DNA of 64,000 nt from PALSA-243 sp963743705 (GTDB lineage Bacteria > Acidobacteriota > Terriglobia > Bryobacterales > Bryobacteraceae): positions 124,001 to 188,000 of the forward strand of contig CAVUQS010000017.1 in NCBI GenBank assembly GCA_963743705.1, given 5' to 3'. Within the stretch, counting starts at the first letter, position 1. Each line of letters begins with the position of its first letter. The position numbers and the translations under genes are program-made. Below are positions 50,999 through 59,246 of the stretch, piece by piece. The notes beneath the pieces are model-generated. The model was not told where the DNA came from, ran no database searches, and saw only the letters and a list, made by a program, of their open reading frames with translations.

Positions 50999-52765
50999 AT
51001 GTCCACGGGCTCAATAGCCAAAAGTTTCATTTTGGCTCTTGCATGTTTCCTCTCCGCGCGGTCTCAGACGAACCCACGCCTCCAGCAGCCACCGGAGAAT
51101 CCCTGTCATCGGCTGTCACCCGGCAGCGTCGTCCCCGAACCGAAAGACCTGCGCAGCCACAACGGTGAACTGGCTGTCGACCTGCGCATTCTCAACTACA
51201 CCGGCGCCGACGGCTCCACTCGTTATTGCTACACAACCGCCGATGGCGTGGAATCGCCCACGCTCCGTTTGAACCCCGGCGACCTGCTCATTCTGAATTT
51301 GAAGAACGATCTGACGGACCCCGGCCCCAAAGCCGGCGCGTCTGCTCAGCACCACCATGAGGCCGCGGAGACCAAGGCGAAGAACGATCCATGTACCAGC
51401 GGGCTGATGACCGCGACTTCCACCAATCTGCATTTCCATGGCTTGACCGTTCCCCCGGTCTGTCATCAGGACGACGTGCTCAACACCTCCATCCAGCCCG
51501 GAGATACGCCTTTCCAATATCGGGTTCGCATCCCGCCGAATGAGCCGCCCGGATTGTATTGGTACCACCCGCATATTCACGGCTTCAGCACGCTGCAGGT
51601 TCTGGGTGGCGCGTCGGGCGCGCTCATCGTCGAAGGAATCGAACGCGCCGTCAAGGAGACCGCCGGATTGCCGGAGCGGGTGTTAGTGATTCGCGATCAG
51701 GATTTAGTCAACCCCAATGCTCCGCCTTCCAAATTCGAACCGGTTGTGCCCAAGATGCTGATCGATCGCGACGGCGACGCGGGAAACAACGGCACGGGCT
51801 TCGGTAAGCCGGCAAAGGATCTATCTATCAACTTCACCCCGGTCCCCTATCCGGACTATCCCCCTGCCGCAATTGAAATGAAGCCGGAAGAGAGGCAGTT
51901 ATGGCGAGTGCTCAACGCTTCCGCCATCACATATCTCAATCTGGAAGTCTTGTTCAATCGCGCTCCGCAACCGCTCGGCCTTGTCGCTCTCGATGGCGTC
52001 CCGCTCAATGCCAGCGGGCAACAGGGCGATTCCGTCAATTGGCAGACCCATCTCGGCGTGCCTCCGGGCGCTCGCGTCGAATTCATCGTCAAGGGACCTC
52101 CGGCGGGCGTGCCGGCTCTTCTCGTCACTCGGAGCGTCGATACCGGGCCCGGCGGCGAGAACGATCCCAACCGCGCCCTTGCCAGAATCGCGGTATCCAA
52201 AGACGCGCCGGCGCTGCATTCGAGACTAGCCGATTCGCCCACACCGCTTCCTCCGCCCACCACGCCCTGGCTCGGGACGGTGGCCCCGGCGCGTACGCGC
52301 AGGCTCTACTTTTCTGAGAAAGCGGTCAATGCGGACGATCCGAACAGCCCGATGGAGTTTTACCTCACCGTCGATGGCCAAACGCCCGTGGTGTTCGATC
52401 CGAAATCCGGCGTACCCAACATCGTCGCCACTCAGGGAACTGTGGAAGACTGGATCATCGAGAATCGCTCGAATGAGCTACACGCTTTTCACATTCATCA
52501 ACTGCATTTTGTGTTACTCGACTATCTCGGCATGCGCATAAACGAGCCGTTCTTACGAGACACCATCAATGTTCCTTATTACAACGGCCGGGCGCTGGAA
52601 TATCCCAGCGTGAAACTACGCATGGATTTCCGTGATCCAAATACCGTAGGTACGTTTCTGTACCATTGTCACCTTCTCGAGCATGAAGATGGCGGAATGA
52701 TGGGCGTGATTCGCGTGGAGCCGCCGAACGCTCCAGGCGCCAAGCCGGGCGTCTCTGCGAAGTAG
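50999..52765 (+). CDS. Multicopper oxidase
   Basis: A 588-residue secreted laccase-like enzyme with a signal peptide (FILALACFLSARSQ) and three cupredoxin domains. All four copper motifs are visible: HFHG from H145, YHPHIHG from H190, the C-terminal HAFHIHQLHF, and YHCHLLEHEDGGMM with C557 for the type 1 copper. An unusual short His-rich segment (AQHHHEAAETKAK) lies before the first motif. It should oxidise phenols or metals, such as Cu(I) or Mn(II), with reduction of oxygen to water. No copper-efflux genes are adjacent. It lies just upstream of a phosphoesterase gene but has its own spacing of about 100 bases. Confidence 0.92.
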   Translation: MSTGSIAKSFILALACFLSARSQTNPRLQQPPENPCHRLSPGSVVPEPKDLRSHNGELAVDLRILNYTGADGSTRYCYTTADGVESPTLRLNPGDLLILNLKNDLTDPGPKAGASAQHHHEAAETKAKNDPCTSGLMTATSTNLHFHGLTVPPVCHQDDVLNTSIQPGDTPFQYRVRIPPNEPPGLYWYHPHIHGFSTLQVLGGASGALIVEGIERAVKETAGLPERVLVIRDQDLVNPNAPPSKFEPVVPKMLIDRDGDAGNNGTGFGKPAKDLSINFTPVPYPDYPPAAIEMKPEERQLWRVLNASAITYLNLEVLFNRAPQPLGLVALDGVPLNASGQQGDSVNWQTHLGVPPGARVEFIVKGPPAGVPALLVTRSVDTGPGGENDPNRALARIAVSKDAPALHSRLADSPTPLPPPTTPWLGTVAPARTRRLYFSEKAVNADDPNSPMEFYLTVDGQTPVVFDPKSGVPNIVATQGTVEDWIIENRSNELHAFHIHQLHFVLLDYLGMRINEPFLRDTINVPYYNGRALEYPSVKLRMDFRDPNTVGTFLYHCHLLEHEDGGMMGVIRVEPPNAPGAKPGVSAK

Positions 52766-52816
52766 CTCAAAAGTAACTCACAATTCATACTCGGGACATT
52801 CGATTGTAAAAATAGA

Positions 52817-52848
52817 TTGCCAATAATAGACAGCGTTAGTTGTATATT
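52817..52848 (+). promoter_or_regulatory. Candidate promoter of the phosphoesterase gene
   Basis: The 100-base gap before 52872 is unusually AT-rich. TTGCCA at 52817-52822 and TATATT at 52843-52848 look like -35 and -10 elements, but the 20-base spacer is longer than ideal. The transcript would have a leader of about 18 bases. Confidence 0.35.
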
Positions 52849-52871
52849 TTGCGACGGAAAAGGAAGCGCGA

Positions 52872-54938
52872 ATGTCCCATAAACGACTTCTATCGGATGC
52901 CCCGCGGTATGCGCGCATTGGCTTGGCGTCCCTCATGTCTCTGCAGTTGGTGATTGGTACGCCACTGTTTGCGCAACAGACGGGCGACAGCAACACCACG
53001 ACCCCCATCAAACATGTCATCGTGATCATCGGTGAAAACCGGAGCTTCGACCACGTCTTCGCCACCTATCAGCCGAGGCGTGGGCAAAGCGTTTGGAATT
53101 TGCTCTCGGAAGGGATCATCAACGCCGATGGCACTCCCGGCCCGAATTTCTCCAGGGCCGCGCAGAGCGCCGCTACCGATCAGGCGTCCGACGCTTTCCT
53201 TTTGAGCCCGCCCAAGACGACATTCCCCAATCAGGCGCTGCCGGCGCCGCTCGCCGGCGGACCAGCCGATTCCTACATTACGGGCGATAGCCTCAGCCTC
53301 GCCCAGCAATCCGAAAACGGGCTGCCCGGGAATTACTATCAGTATCTGGTCTCCGGCGGCACCGGCCTGAAATCCGGGACGCCCGATACGCGCATTACGC
53401 ACGCAAATTCGTTGCCCACGGGTCCGTTTCAACTAACAAACGAATCGAGTTTCGGCTACAACGCCTACGCCGCCAGCCCGGTCCATCGCTTCTACCAGAT
53501 GTGGCAGCAGTTGGATTGCAGCGTCGCGCAGGCCACCTATGAGAATCCGTCGGGTTGCACCGCCGGCTTGTTCCCCTGGGTAGAAGTCACCGAGGGCGCG
53601 GGCGCCAATGGCATCACGCCGCCCAGCAGTTTCAGCACGCAGTATTCGCTCAATGCCCTGACCACGGGCGAGGGAAGCACCGCCATGGGATTCTACAACG
53701 TCCAAAACGGCGACGCTCCTTACTTCAAAATGCTTGCCGACCGTTACGCGATGAGCGACAACTTCCATCAATCCGTCAACGGCGGGACGGGCGCCAACCA
53801 CATCATGCTCGGTCACGGGGACGCCATCTGGTTCAGCGACGGGCAGGGCGTTGCCACGGTTCCTCCTCACAACGTCCAGGTCGCCGCGGGAACGCCGAAC
53901 GCGGGCACGGTGGATGAAGTGGAGAATCCGAATCCGGCCACCGGCACCAACAATTGGTATACGCAGGACGGATACGGCGGCGGTTCTTTCGGCTCGGCTT
54001 CCTTTGGCGGCGGATCCTACACGAATTGCTCCGATCTCGCTCAGCCCGGCGTGGCGCCGATCGTGAACTATCTTCAATCTCTCGGCCGTCCGATCAACCC
54101 TAATTGCGAATCGGGTCACTATTACCTGCTGAATAACTACAACCCGGGATACTTCGGCAACGGTAACAATGCGTTTACCGACACCAACGCCAACAACACG
54201 GTGTTCACCCTTCCGCCGTCTTCAGTCAAGAGCATCGGCGACTCACTCATCGCCGCCAATGTCTCCTGGAAATATTATGGCGACCAGTGGAATAACTACG
54301 TACCTGACCCCTATCAGCTCAATTACGGCGCCGTAGGCGCGAAGACGGATGAGTATTGCACCATCTGCAATCCATTCCAGTTCGACACTTCCATCATGGC
54401 CAATGCCGCCGTACGCACGGCGCACATCAAGGACACCACCGACCTCTACAACGACATCCAGAACGGGACGTTGCCGGCCGTGTCCTTCGTTAAGCCCAGC
54501 GGGCTGGTGGACGGCCATCCGGCTTCCTCGAAATTGAACCTTTTCGAGGGTTTCACGCAGAAGATTGTGGAAATGGTTCAGGCCAATCCGAATCTCTGGA
54601 ACGAAACCGCCATCATGATCACCTTCGATGAAGGCGGCGGCTACTACGATTCCGGCTATGTCCAACCGGTCGATTTCTTCGGAGACGGCACGCGTATTCC
54701 GCTATTGGTGGTCTCTCCCTACACCCAGGAAGGGCACATCTCGCACGATTATTCCGACCACGTCTCCATCCTCAAGTTCATCGAGAGGAACTGGTACCTG
54801 AGTCCGGTGACGAAGCGCAGCCGCGACAACATGCCCAATCCGGAAGCCAGCCCGGCGAATCCCTACGTCCCGAACAACAGCCCGGCGATCAGCGATCTCT
54901 TCGAGCTGTTTAGTTTTGGCCGAGGAACCCGCCGGTAA
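52872..54938 (+). CDS. Secreted phosphoesterase (phospholipase C / acid phosphatase family)
   Basis: A 688-residue protein of the phosphoesterase family PF04185, which includes phospholipase C. A signal peptide is followed by KHVIVIIGENRSFDHVFATYQP at about 37-58, with the metal-binding Glu/Asn and catalytic-Asn positions of the family. Later blocks are MSDNFHQSVNGGTGANHIML, a Gly/Ser/Asn-rich insert (DGYGGGSFGSASFGGGSYTN), and the metal-binding AIMITFDEGGGYYDSGYVQP and IPLLVVSPYTQEGHISHDYSDHVSILKFIE. It should release phosphate or head groups from lipids or phosphate esters outside the cell. The Gly/Ser insert is not typical of the family. A terminator hairpin follows the gene. Confidence 0.9.
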   Translation: MSHKRLLSDAPRYARIGLASLMSLQLVIGTPLFAQQTGDSNTTTPIKHVIVIIGENRSFDHVFATYQPRRGQSVWNLLSEGIINADGTPGPNFSRAAQSAATDQASDAFLLSPPKTTFPNQALPAPLAGGPADSYITGDSLSLAQQSENGLPGNYYQYLVSGGTGLKSGTPDTRITHANSLPTGPFQLTNESSFGYNAYAASPVHRFYQMWQQLDCSVAQATYENPSGCTAGLFPWVEVTEGAGANGITPPSSFSTQYSLNALTTGEGSTAMGFYNVQNGDAPYFKMLADRYAMSDNFHQSVNGGTGANHIMLGHGDAIWFSDGQGVATVPPHNVQVAAGTPNAGTVDEVENPNPATGTNNWYTQDGYGGGSFGSASFGGGSYTNCSDLAQPGVAPIVNYLQSLGRPINPNCESGHYYLLNNYNPGYFGNGNNAFTDTNANNTVFTLPPSSVKSIGDSLIAANVSWKYYGDQWNNYVPDPYQLNYGAVGAKTDEYCTICNPFQFDTSIMANAAVRTAHIKDTTDLYNDIQNGTLPAVSFVKPSGLVDGHPASSKLNLFEGFTQKIVEMVQANPNLWNETAIMITFDEGGGYYDSGYVQPVDFFGDGTRIPLLVVSPYTQEGHISHDYSDHVSILKFIERNWYLSPVTKRSRDNMPNPEASPANPYVPNNSPAISDLFELFSFGRGTRR

Positions 54939-54972
54939 CGAGCCGCACGACGCAATTTACCGGTGCTTGAAT

Positions 54973-55009
54973 CAGGCCGCCGCGAACCGTAGAGGTTCCC
55001 GGCGGCCTG
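54973..55009 (+). terminator. Hairpin terminator after the phosphoesterase gene
   Basis: CAGGCCGCCG at 54973-54982 pairs perfectly with CGGCGGCCTG at 55000-55009, and the inner AACC/GGTT adds pairs after a small bulge. TTGCATTGCT follows. It lies 35 bases after the stop codon. The T-run is weak, but the stem is strong. Confidence 0.7.
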
Positions 55010-55055
55010 TTGCATTGCTATCCGTCCCGATTTTCCTCTATCCTGCATCCTATAG

Positions 55056-57773
55056 ATGCGCCACGCCTTCCTGCTGCTCGTCGCCCTGCTGCCGGCGCAC
55101 GCTGCTTCCATTTCCGGAATTGTAAAAGACCCCAGCGGCGCCGTGATTTCGAATGCGGCCATCACGCTCATCTATTCCGAAGGCTCGGCGACAACCTCCA
55201 GCGACGCTCGCGGCCACTTCGAATTCGCCGATATCCCTGCCGCCACGTATCGCCTCGCTGTGACGCACGTAGGCTTTGAGGCATTCGAACAATCCGTCAC
55301 CGCCGCGGCGCAGGCAGTGACGCTCAATATTGTCCTGAAGGTCGCCAACGTAAAGACTGTAGTCGAAGTCTCCGGCGGCCGCTCTGCGCTGCGCAATTCC
55401 GACCCCAACTATCAATCCCTTCGCGGCGGCGCCATGCGCAGCGTCTACCGCGTGAAGAATCTCGTGCTCAAGCGCGATACCGCTACGTTCACGTTCCGCT
55501 CCGGTTCCTTCAGTTTCCTGCCGCCGGTCCTCGGCGAAGTAACCGCCGGCGCGTTCGTGGGCGATGGGAACTTCACCCTGAAGCCGTCGCTCGAAATTCT
55601 CGAGAAGCACCTGCGGCAGATCTCAGGCGCCGGCGCCATCGACGAAGATTTCGGCGCCGTGGCGCTCTACTTCACCGACGACACCTTCCGCCAGATCACG
55701 GCGCAAGCTGAACTCGCGGATGAATCGCCCAAGCCGCACGAGGACGCCTTCCATCGCGTTCGCGAATCGCTGCGCCGCCGCGATGATTTGCCTAGGACGT
55801 ACTTGGAGCGGCTGATCGATGCCGACGACGTGCCCAACATGGATGCGGAGATCCTCGCCGAGCTATATAACCATGTTCGCGGCTCGTTTCGCGCGTTTAT
55901 TCATGGGCGCAAAAATTCAGGACTTCGGTTTGTGCTCGATCCTCGCGGCGCCATGCCCTATCTGCCCGCGCCCGATGAAGTGGCGCTGCTGAACGTCGAC
56001 CAGGGTTCTCAGCGTGACGGCATCTGGTATCTCTCGCACACCGTCGCCGAGCTTGCCTCCGGCCATGCCAGCTCCGCGGAAGATAAGCGCCTGATCGAAC
56101 CGGAGCACTATCGCATCGAAACCACCATCGCCAAGAGCCTCAATCTCTCGGTGGTTTGCGACCTGCGGTTCCACGCCGTTCGTGACGGCGTCCGCATGAT
56201 CAAGTTCGACCTGCTGCCCGATTTGCAGGTCGCGCACATGCGGCTCGATGGCAAAGAGATTCCCTTCGTGCAGGAGAGCCGCAAGCAGGATGGGTCGTTC
56301 TACGTGGTGGCCCCGGAGCCGCTGGTACGCGGCCGCGCATATCAGGCCACTTTCGAATATGAAGGCAGCCAATTCATGCTCGATCGGGGCGGCAAGCTCT
56401 ACGCGATGGATCCGCGCAAAGCCTGGTATCCGCGCCCCAATGCTATCTCTCGCGCCACCTACGATCTCACGTTCCGCGTTCCACACAGCATGACGGTGAT
56501 CGCGAGCGGCGACCGCGTCAAATCCGAAACCGAATCCGGCCGGGAGATCTCGCAATGGACTTCGAAAACGCCGTTACCCATCGCCGGATTCAACTACGGC
56601 GTATTCGACGCCAAGCCGCGCAACGACGAAACGAATTTCCCCATCGAGGCCTTCATCGGCAGCTTACCCAAAGGCTTTTTCATGCCCAGTTCGTCGCTGG
56701 GCCTTGACCGCGCTGAAAACGCCATACAGGTCTTCCAGCATTGGTTCGGGGCGCCGCCGTATTCGCATCTGGCGGTCACCGAAGCCAACACATCCGATTC
56801 CATGGCGGGCATCGTCTTCGTGCCCACCATCTCGATGACCGATTCCAGCAGCCGCTATGGCTCCGTGAGCCGTTATCTGGGCAACCGGCCGGCGCCGAAC
56901 GTCGCCGGCCCCGCCTTCGATGAATCGCTTCCGCGTCAGGTTGCGCGGCAATGGTGGGGCAACATGATCGACCCCGTCAGCTTCCACGATGAGTGGCTGG
57001 TTCGCGGCCTCGCCGATTTCAGCGGCGCCGTCTACGACCTGGCCGCTGAACCCGGCACGAACGATTTCCCCGAGCACTGGAAACGCGCCCGCGATCTCCT
57101 GCTGGCCAAGACGCATTGGGGCGTGAAGGCCAATGACGCCGCGCCGCTTTGGCTAGGCACGATGGCTGAGCCGATTCTGACGCAACGCTACACGCCGTAT
57201 TCGCCCAGACGCCCAATCTTCCTGCCGGCATTTGCCGGCCCCAATCTGCTGCTCGCCTCGATGAAGGGCGGCTACGTCATCCACATGCTGCGCGCTTTGA
57301 TGTTCGACCGCGTGGCCGGCGACAAAGACTTCATCGCCATGATGCAAGATTTCGCGGCCACTTTTGCCCACCATAGCGTCTCCACCGAAGAGTTCAAGTG
57401 GGTGGCCGAGAAGCACATGAAGCCCGACATGGATCTCGAAGGCAATAAGCGCATGGACTGGTTCTTCCGAGAATGGGTCTACGGCACAGAGCTTCCCAGT
57501 TACCGCCTGGAGTACTCAATTGCGAAAGGGCCCGCCGGAAAGCCCGTGCTGCAAGGCAAACTGACGCAGAGCGGGGTCTCGGATTCGTTCCGCATGCGCA
57601 TCCCGATTTACGCCAAGTTCGGCGCGAAAACCCGCACCGTCGGTTACATGGCGCTCTCCGGCAATCACACCGGCGAGTTCCGCGTCGAACTGCCAGAAGA
57701 ACCGAAGAAGATCATGCTCAACGCAAATTTCGATATTCTGTGCGCCGAAGCGGAAGTGAAGCAGATCCGGTGA
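55056..57773 (+). CDS. M1-peptidase-like pseudoenzyme with N-terminal regulatory domain
   Basis: A 905-residue secreted protein with a signal peptide (to AHAAS). A carboxypeptidase-regulatory beta-sandwich covers about 18-95, and the rest reads as an M1 aminopeptidase. The M1 fold is recognisable by RQWWGNMIDPVSFHDEWLVRGLADF at about 631-655, where active enzymes have HExxHQWWGN and WLNEGFA. Here the positions of the first His, the Glu, the second His and the distal Glu are R627, Q628, R631 and Arg. All zinc ligands and the catalytic base are therefore gone. The frame is long and intact, so the protein is probably maintained for binding rather than cleavage. It lies 52 bases before the proteasome-like gene. 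Confidence 0.85.
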   Translation: MRHAFLLLVALLPAHAASISGIVKDPSGAVISNAAITLIYSEGSATTSSDARGHFEFADIPAATYRLAVTHVGFEAFEQSVTAAAQAVTLNIVLKVANVKTVVEVSGGRSALRNSDPNYQSLRGGAMRSVYRVKNLVLKRDTATFTFRSGSFSFLPPVLGEVTAGAFVGDGNFTLKPSLEILEKHLRQISGAGAIDEDFGAVALYFTDDTFRQITAQAELADESPKPHEDAFHRVRESLRRRDDLPRTYLERLIDADDVPNMDAEILAELYNHVRGSFRAFIHGRKNSGLRFVLDPRGAMPYLPAPDEVALLNVDQGSQRDGIWYLSHTVAELASGHASSAEDKRLIEPEHYRIETTIAKSLNLSVVCDLRFHAVRDGVRMIKFDLLPDLQVAHMRLDGKEIPFVQESRKQDGSFYVVAPEPLVRGRAYQATFEYEGSQFMLDRGGKLYAMDPRKAWYPRPNAISRATYDLTFRVPHSMTVIASGDRVKSETESGREISQWTSKTPLPIAGFNYGVFDAKPRNDETNFPIEAFIGSLPKGFFMPSSSLGLDRAENAIQVFQHWFGAPPYSHLAVTEANTSDSMAGIVFVPTISMTDSSSRYGSVSRYLGNRPAPNVAGPAFDESLPRQVARQWWGNMIDPVSFHDEWLVRGLADFSGAVYDLAAEPGTNDFPEHWKRARDLLLAKTHWGVKANDAAPLWLGTMAEPILTQRYTPYSPRRPIFLPAFAGPNLLLASMKGGYVIHMLRALMFDRVAGDKDFIAMMQDFAATFAHHSVSTEEFKWVAEKHMKPDMDLEGNKRMDWFFREWVYGTELPSYRLEYSIAKGPAGKPVLQGKLTQSGVSDSFRMRIPIYAKFGAKTRTVGYMALSGNHTGEFRVELPEEPKKIMLNANFDILCAEAEVKQIR

Positions 57774-57806
57774 GTGGTTGTGGCCTGGCTTGCCGCTCGC
57801 GGGAGG

Positions 57807-57815
57807 TGATACAAT
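57807..57815 (+). promoter_or_regulatory. Extended -10 promoter of the proteasome-like gene
   Basis: TGATACAAT at 57807-57815 matches the extended -10 consensus (TG, one base, TACAAT, one mismatch to TATAAT). Transcription should start near 57822, leaving only about 4 bases before the ATG at 57826. The gene therefore has its own promoter and a nearly leaderless transcript. Confidence 0.5.
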
Positions 57816-57825
57816 TTCGCCGAGC

Positions 57826-58635
57826 ATGTACTTCAATAGAACACTGGCTTTCTTGTTTGCGGTAGCGCAATGCGCCCAGAGCACCGTCCTGATTGTAGGC
57901 GCTTCAAAAGACGGGATTGTTATGGCCGCTGATAGGCGAGAAGTGACTCCCAACAAACCGCCTGATGATACTCACAAAAAAATCATTTCAATAGGCAACT
58001 TTGCAGCCTTTGCCTTGATAGGCGACACAACTCGGGTCAGAAACAAGACAACCGGCCATATAGACTTTGACGCTAATACATATACAAAACAGGCTTTACA
58101 AAACAAGCGCATATCAAAGGAACAATTAACGCAGTTTGGCGGACAAATGGGGCAGGCAATACAAAATCTAAACCCGCGGCATACTTGTGACCTGCCACCG
58201 GTGGAACTGATCTTTGCGCAAGTAGAAGGTAGTGCGCAAGTATTGTACAAGCTCATCTTAGATAACTGTACGCCGAATGAGCCGGAGGTCTACCCACTGA
58301 CCAAGGGAGATGGTGGCCACGTTGCTTATAACGACCTGATGTTCGGTTCAGCAGTAGATCCGATGACCCAGCTTAAGAATCACCAAGGTCCGTTTTATGA
58401 ACGTATCAAGAGCAATAAGGAGCTAATCCAATTTTTTGGAAGCACACAGACGGCTCCTATCATGGACTTGCCCGGCGCAACTGTCTGCCATGCATACCAA
58501 CTCTACATTGGCAATATAGGCGCGACATCAGATTCATCCAGCGCCACAAGCGACTGCGTCGTGATCAACCAAACCTCTGGATTCACGTGGGCGGGCAAGC
58601 CAACGTCTCAGCCCCAGGCTAAAGGCCGGCATTGA
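57826..58635 (+). CDS. Secreted proteasome-like Ntn hydrolase
   Basis: A 269-residue protein. Residues 1-19 form a short signal peptide with a cleavage site A-Q-S before Thr20. Counting Thr20 as 1, Asp17, Arg19 and Lys33 fall exactly on the catalytic positions of proteasome beta subunits (KDGIVMAADRR at mature 9-19, HKKIISIGNFAAFALIGD from 31). VELIFAQVEGSAQVLYKL resembles the next conserved strand. I infer a secreted Ntn hydrolase whose nucleophile is exposed by signal peptidase rather than by self-cleavage. Six Cys are consistent with an oxidising location. Codons are clearly AT-richer than in neighbouring genes, suggesting transfer. The substrate is unknown, and the second half matches no family I recognise. 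Confidence 0.7.
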   Translation: MYFNRTLAFLFAVAQCAQSTVLIVGASKDGIVMAADRREVTPNKPPDDTHKKIISIGNFAAFALIGDTTRVRNKTTGHIDFDANTYTKQALQNKRISKEQLTQFGGQMGQAIQNLNPRHTCDLPPVELIFAQVEGSAQVLYKLILDNCTPNEPEVYPLTKGDGGHVAYNDLMFGSAVDPMTQLKNHQGPFYERIKSNKELIQFFGSTQTAPIMDLPGATVCHAYQLYIGNIGATSDSSSATSDCVVINQTSGFTWAGKPTSQPQAKGRH

Positions 58636-58639
58636 ACCT

Positions 58640-59152
58640 CTACGCCCGGTTCCGGTACCCCATCTCCTCTTTGAACGCCTCCAGCGAGTTGTACACGATC
58701 GGGCAATAGCACGCCCGGTCCACGAACTGCCACATCCGGCTCAAGATCGATCCGTTCCCGCGAACCAGATGCGGAAACCGTTGGCAGGCGTCGGGGCGCG
58801 CCTCATAAACCGTGCACTCGTTGCCGGATAGGAACACGCAACCTTCTGTGTCCGTTCGCCTCAGAATGCGTCCTTCTTCCTCACTGTCCTCGGTGTAGTC
58901 CTTGAGGAACTGCGCCTCGGAAATGCGTAGAAATCGCGCCAGGCGTTCAACATCGCGTTCCTTCACAGTCGCCGTCGCCACCCGGCAGCAGTTGGCGCAC
59001 TGCGTGCAGTCGATCTGGTCTTCAATGCCCTCGGCGATACGTCTTAGAATGCGGTCGGAATGGTCGCGCGATTTCATGAACATTCGGAACCGCATGTTTT
59101 CATCCCGTTTCTTCTCGCCCAACAGGCGAATTTGCACCAAATCCGTGACCAC
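58640..59152 (-). CDS. YkgJ-family cysteine-cluster protein
   Basis: A 170-residue cytoplasmic protein of the YkgJ/UPF0153 type that binds zinc or iron through a Cys cluster. The conserved cysteines are in DCTQCANCCRVA, GCVFLSGNECTVYEARPDACQRFP and DRACYCPIVY. It has no signal peptide. The stop lies 5 bases from the convergent proteasome-like gene. The ATG at 59152 begins MVTDLVQIRL; an in-frame ATG later (MRFRMFMKSRD) would also fit the family. The role of the family is unsettled; an iron-sulfur or oxidative-modification function has been suggested. Confidence 0.85.
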   Translation of the reverse strand: MVTDLVQIRLLGEKKRDENMRFRMFMKSRDHSDRILRRIAEGIEDQIDCTQCANCCRVATATVKERDVERLARFLRISEAQFLKDYTEDSEEEGRILRRTDTEGCVFLSGNECTVYEARPDACQRFPHLVRGNGSILSRMWQFVDRACYCPIVYNSLEAFKEEMGYRNRA

Positions 59153-59246
59153 ACCTTCAGCTTATCAGGGCTGTGGCCTCGAAACCCCGCCTGTGAACCC
59201 CCGGCCCAGTGTTTCGAATACGTTGGCGTGTTTAAATAGAGCTTTC

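Noticed and set aside
57826..58635. The proteasome-like protein as a lipoprotein with Cys16 as lipid site
   Set aside because: The residues before Cys16 are V-A-Q, so the position just before Cys is Gln, which does not fit a lipobox. The A-Q-S site before Thr20 fits signal peptidase I better.
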